Shown: piece after piece, positions 58,571 to 64,000 of the stretch
Layout: each line of letters opens with the position of its first letter
Position numbering within the stretch: the stretch's first letter is position 1
Position numbers and translations under genes: made by a program
The notes under the pieces: model-generated
What the model saw: only the letters and a program-made list of their open reading frames with translations
What the model was told of the DNA's origin: nothing
The model's database searches: none
DNA from: Candidula unifasciata
Taxonomy: Eukaryota; Mollusca; Gastropoda; Stylommatophora; Geomitridae
NCBI GenBank assembly: GCA_905116865.2
Contig: CAJHNH020006634.1
Span: 248,001-312,000 of the forward strand
Length of the DNA: 64,000 nt
Direction: 5' to 3'

Positions 58571-59419
58571 TAGGGTTTAGGTTAGGGTTAGGGTTAAGGT
58601 TATGGTTAGAGTTAGAGTTAGGGTTGATGTTAGGGTTAGGGTTAATGTTAGGGTTAGGGTTAATGTTAGGGTTAATGTTAGGGTTAGGGTTAATGTTAGG
58701 GTTAATGTTAGGGTTAGGGTTAATGTTAGGGTTAGGGTTAATGTTAGGGTTAATGTTAGGGTTAGGGTTAAGGTTAGGGTTGAGGTTAGGGTTAAGGTTA
58801 GGGTTAATGTTAGGGCTAATGTTAGGGTTAGGGTTAAGGTTAGGGTTGAGGTTAGGGTTAAGGTTAGGGTTAATGTTAGGGTTAGGGTTGAGTTTAGGGT
58901 TAATGTTAGGGTTAATGTTAGGGTTAGGGTTAATGTTAGGGTTAGGGTTGAGGTTAGGGTTAATGTTAGGGTTAATGTTATGGTTAGGGTTAATGTTAGG
59001 GTTAGGGTTGAGGTTAGGGTTAATGTTAGGGTTAATGTTATGGTTAGGGTTAATGTTAGGGTTAGGGTTAATGTTAGGGTTAGGGTTGAGGTTAGGGTTA
59101 ATGTTAGGGTTAGGGTTGAGGTTAGGGTTAATGTTAGGGCTAGGGTTAGGGTTAAAGTTAGGGTTAGGGTAAATGTTAGGGTTAATGTTAGGGTTAGGGT
59201 AAATGCTAGGGTTAGGGTTAGAGTTAGGGTTAAAGTTAGGGTTGGGGTTAGGGTTAGGGTTAGAGTTAGGGTTAAAGTTAGGGTTAGGGTTAGGGTTAGG
59301 GTTAAAGTTAGAGTTAGGGTTAAAGTTAGGGTTAGGGTTAGAGTTAGGGTTAGGGTTAGGGTTAGGGTTAGGGTTAAAGTTAGAGTTAGGGTTAAAGTTA
59401 GGGTTAGGGTTAGAGTTAG
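58571..59419 (+). repeat. degenerate interstitial telomeric repeat
   Basis: About 140 hexamers based on TTAGGG, interspersed with TTAATG, TTGAGG, TTAAAG and TTAGAG. Hexamer phase is kept almost throughout. TTAGGG is the ancestral animal telomere repeat. TTAATG and TTGAGG dominate to about 59110; TTAAAG and TTAGAG dominate after it. Confidence 0.93.
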
Positions 59420-59424
59420 GTAAA

Positions 59425-61307
59425 CGCGCGAAATCTTTGGCCTAGGAAGAAACGCGCTAAAGCACAGAAAACCCACCCAAATTTGTTGTGACTGGAGGTG
59501 GGGGCCTAGGGAGTGGAGCGGCTCAGCCTTCTTAATTGGGTGGGGGGGGGGGGGCCTCAAAGGGCCCAGAGCCCAGGCTCCGGCATCCACCTCTATCCAC
59601 TATGCCTGGATAACATTCTGCCACACCCCCCCCCCCCCCAATCCCCCAACCTGTTCCCACGAAAATCTTCAGTTTAAAAACAACTCGCATCAAAAACCAA
59701 TTCAAGTCTTCCAGGTTTTAAACAGATTCTAAAGTCCAAACTGGCAGACTACTTGCTAGCAGCGGTTACCTGGCACGATACCATTGACACTAAACAAATA
59801 GACCCGTGTCAGGTACCCGGGCTGTGTCAGAATGGCGGGCTACAAGACGGATGAGCCAATTAGAAATTGGTCTCAAAGAACAAGAAAAGGGATACAGGAG
59901 ATGGGAGAAATTCTTGAAAAAAGATGAATGATGGAAGGTGAGAAATTTTATTTTAACGCGGGAATAAGAGAAAATGGCGCTCATAAACGTGTAGATGACT
60001 TGACATTTTTTTTTGATTGAGTTAAAGGGGCGGGGGAGGGGGAGGTTATTTAGGGAGGAATTTACGAGATGAAACCTAAAAAAAATGTATCCTCTTCCTC
60101 CTTTTCCTCTATCTAGTTGTTGTTATGTTGTTGTTGGTGTTGTTGTTCAACATTATTATCATAATTATCATCATCATCGTCATCTTCTTCTTCTTCTTCT
60201 TCGTTCGCGTTTAAAAAGCAGACTGTCACACTGGGTTGCGGTTTACCGCTAAGCTGCGATGACTGTGCCTTTCGGCCCAGTAAATCCAAAATAAGTCCCG
60301 TCTTACGTCACGCTTATTAAAGATCAGTGGTCCCTTCCCCCACCCCCTACCCAAGATGATGCCTCGCAACCAACACGGGGGAACGGAGCAAATGAATGTC
60401 ACTTATTTCGGAACATGAAACAAGTTAAGTACAAGATTTATCAAGGTTATTATGTAGACAGATAAATGTTTTGGTTTTATTTTCTGAATTTAGATGTGTG
60501 ACATGCCCGCCCACTGGCCATTTATCCTTTTAAGAACATAACTAATCACCATACCAACTAATTGGTATTTAGGAACTGGAAATTTTCGCTGGCTGCTGAA
60601 GATGGGGAAGGAGCGGTCATGGAACTTTTCCAAATGCTCTGATGACGATTTTCAATACAGCTAAAGTCAACGTTCATTCATCTCTCTCTCCCTCCCTGTC
60701 ACTCTCCGCCTCTCTCTGTCTTTTTCTCTCCTTCTCTCTTTCTCTCTTACATGTACAAATGCTAACCCCGAGTCATACAAAAATAGGACAGCTCGAGATT
60801 CGTTCTGTCGCTTTGTTATAATTTTTGTTTCTCTGTTTTACGAATGACGTAAAAAATTAAAAAAGTAAAACACGAAAAAAAAAAAAAAAAACGAAAACAG
60901 AAACACACGCTGACGGTGACGAGGAAAGATAAATCTCCAAACGTTTTTGTGTGTGTGTGTGCCGGTGCTCATGTAGTTGATCTGCCGAGCTCTGTTCGCA
61001 GTTCTGTTCGGTGTTGTATGAATGTAGACCTCCGGTGATTTATCACCCGACCTATACATCAGTGCCTCAAATCAAGTCTTAATGAAGTCCCAGGCGAAAA
61101 GTGGAAAAACATAGTAGGATTCTTTTTCAACGCTGCACTCGCGGCTTTGGAAGTGACTTTTCAGCACTGGAATGGAAAGGGGGGGGGGGGGGGGGGGGGA
61201 ATTGCTTGTTTAATTTTGTAGACTGTCCCTACGTGGTGCGAAATTAATTAGTGGAAATGTCACTAGGTTACCCATTGCTGTTATTTCCGATACTGTTGCT
61301 GCTATCA
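59425..61307. other. unassigned intergenic sequence rich in short repeats
   Basis: Holds poly-G (59540), poly-C (59626), a cluster of TTG, ATT, TCA and TTC trinucleotide runs at 60115-60202, a CT-rich run (60684-60750), an A-run (60876-60891) and poly-G (61180-61199). A family 4 fragment lies at 60575-60650. No gene seen. Confidence 0.5.
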
Positions 61308-62340
<1,033 letters not shown>

Positions 62341-62344
62341 CTAA

Positions 62345-63254
62345 AGCAGCAGCAACAATAGTTGTTTACATGGTTAAAAACAAGAGTAAAAAATGTTTAG
62401 AGAATCCTAAATGGCAACTCAGACACACGTTCAATAGTGACGTGAAAGATTGCATCAACTTCAGAGCAGATTCCGCAAACATACTTTCAACTGTGCAGGC
62501 TCTCACTTGTCCATTTTCATTTTGACTGGGGGGGGGGGGGGGTGGTATACACTGATAGAATTAGCATTCTAAATAATTTCATGCTCAAAACCGAGCCTCA
62601 TCATCTATTAAAAGAAAACAGAAACCAGAATTCTGCCCTCAAGAAAAGAAATAGTCCAGCGGTGGGTTTCAAAGCACTGTATTGTACCTAGAAATTGCAA
62701 AGCAGATGACATCACGAAGGCTACAGAGAACCTCATCCAGCCTCATCTGTCTCAGATCTGTAAAACGCCAAAGACACTTGTAAAACAACCTGTGAAGCTG
62801 AACTTTGGACAAGACTGCAAAAGGTGTTACAGACCAGAGTATTCTGTACAAAGTAGGAAGAAAGACGATTTACCCCCATGCCCCTTTCAAAGGTATTACA
62901 CACTTCTGTTTGATAGATTACAGAAGATATATTTGAAGGCAAGAACAAACTGGAGAACGTGGTACAACTATCGAGACTGATAGAGAGACGGCAGAGTCAA
63001 AGCAAAAAGATAAATACCTCGATGCCTTGACTAAACGCACAGAGCGGGACAAGAACACTGACCTGATCAGTGACTCTGCTGATCGTGTAGGATGACTTAT
63101 CAGCATGGCACTCTAATGTTTATGTTTATGTTTATTTGACGGGTCATTATCATGGCACGCATGACGTTGATGATATTTCAAGGTAGAGGCAGCTCTGTGC
63201 CAGTTTTTGTTCAACAAGTTTGAGAACCACTTGTCTAGAAGCTCAAATCAATGT
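62345..63254. other. unassigned intergenic sequence
   Basis: Between the AGT array and a LINE fragment. A G-run is at 62528-62542. Scattered codon-like stretches (e.g. LFDRLQKIYLKARTNW at about 62910-62955) have no recognisable family. Confidence 0.4.
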
Positions 63255-63560
63255 GGGTAAATTTCTCTCTGATAAAGATTCCAAGAACTATGTCTGGATT
63301 ACATTGACAGACAAAGAATGAAATGGTTCGGCCATCTAGTGAGAATGCAGCCCGACCAGACTGCATATGAGACTTTTTACAGTAGAACATCTGGGAGAAA
63401 GGCAAGAGGGAGACCAAGAAAGAGATGGGTACATGGTGTAGATGAAACCCGCAAACAAGTTGATCAAATCCATGACTCAAGAGAAGCACAAATACAGAGA
63501 ACCATGAGACACCCTGGTATCGGTGAGACGATAAAAAAAGAAGAAGAAAAAAGAATCAAG
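63255..63560 (+). mobile_element. LINE post-RT fragment
   Basis: The open frame contains RMKWFGHLVRMQPDQTAYET and SGRKARGRPRKRWVHGVDET, the MKWFGHL-x-RM and GRPRKRW motifs of LINE polyproteins. It ends in a purine-rich (AAGAAG)-like tail at 63535-63555. Confidence 0.7.
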
Positions 63561-63714
63561 ACACGACTGCTTGTCATCAAACAAGCTACTCTGACGTAAT
63601 CCTAGCCAGTTGCCACTGTGCAGATCAAAACTTTGTTTATTCATGCCACATAAACCCCCCCCCCCACCGCCCCTTCCCGCATTTTAAATTAGACACGAAT
63701 GGAACCAGACCTGA

Positions 63715-64000
63715 AATAAGAATACTATCTACCATATTATGGACAGACCAGAGCAAGTCATTATCCTTCGCCTTAGAACAGGGCACAATCGACTTCGCTC
63801 CCACATGTACAACAAATTTAAGATTGGCCTATCAGCCATGTGTACTTGTGGACTGGCACCCGAAACAACAGATCACATCCTTCAAGACTGTCCCAGATTC
63901 AACGCTTTCAGGCAAAATCTTTGGCCAAAAGAGACACTTGTGGAAGTCAAACTTTACGGGCCGCTTAGTGAATTACAAAAGACAGTGAAATTCATACTAG
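63715..64000 (+). mobile_element. LINE C-terminal domain, cut by window edge
   Basis: An open frame from about 63739 encodes RPEQVIILRLRTGHNRLRSH, then MCTCGLAPETTDHILQDC and ETLVEVKLYGPLSELQKTVK. The C-x-C...H-x4-C cluster (CTC...DHILQDC) is a zinc-knuckle-like motif typical of LINE polyprotein C-termini. It is the best preserved of three related copies in this window and runs off the right edge. Confidence 0.7.

Overview
This is animal nuclear DNA: low gene density, GT-AG introns, tRNA-derived SINEs, LINE fragments, hAT-type DNA elements and very large tandem arrays. A TTAGGG-based interstitial array and the protein content fit a lophotrochozoan, and a gastropod-like mollusc is my best guess. 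The species assignment is an inference; nothing in the window proves it.

Two protein genes can be reconstructed. Positions 181-23493 on the minus strand hold most of an hnRNP L gene, a CA-repeat-binding splicing regulator with four RRMs. I resolved 15 coding exons whose phases all join (485 codons). The rest of RRM4 and the stop codon lie beyond position 1. Its introns hold SINEs, a LINE with an RNase H domain, a perfect 35-bp minisatellite, and a tandem duplication of the 3' end of exon 12 that creates extra in-frame splice donors. Positions 35733-44877 on the plus strand hold a stum-like gene (SPEC3 domain, two-pass membrane protein linked to mechanosensation in flies). It has a very long low-complexity N-terminal region, an 11-copy 9-residue His/Cys repeat, and a single in-frame TAA that splits the large exon. 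Both of its introns carry kilobase-scale minisatellites.

Between the genes (23.5-35.7 kb) lie a 31-bp minisatellite (26.6-28.2 kb), a 450-bp foldback hairpin, LINE remnants, a (TTC)n tract growing out of a LINE 3' end, SINEs, and a 199-bp element closely resembling the SPIN family of hAT transposons with a 7/8 matching target duplication. One possible first exon of an unrecognised minus-strand gene sits at 30069-30190.

The right part (44.9-64 kb) contains no convincing gene. It holds an ~8.1-kb 25-bp satellite, homopurine (GAA)n tracts, two SINE copies, a hAT-like element, an ~850-bp degenerate TTAGGG array, a ~1-kb (AGT)n array and LINE 3' ends. The long open frames here (poly-Glu/Lys, poly-Val, Thr-Leu, and the 600-residue frames at 42.6-44.5 kb) are products of short-period repeats and are not annotated as genes.
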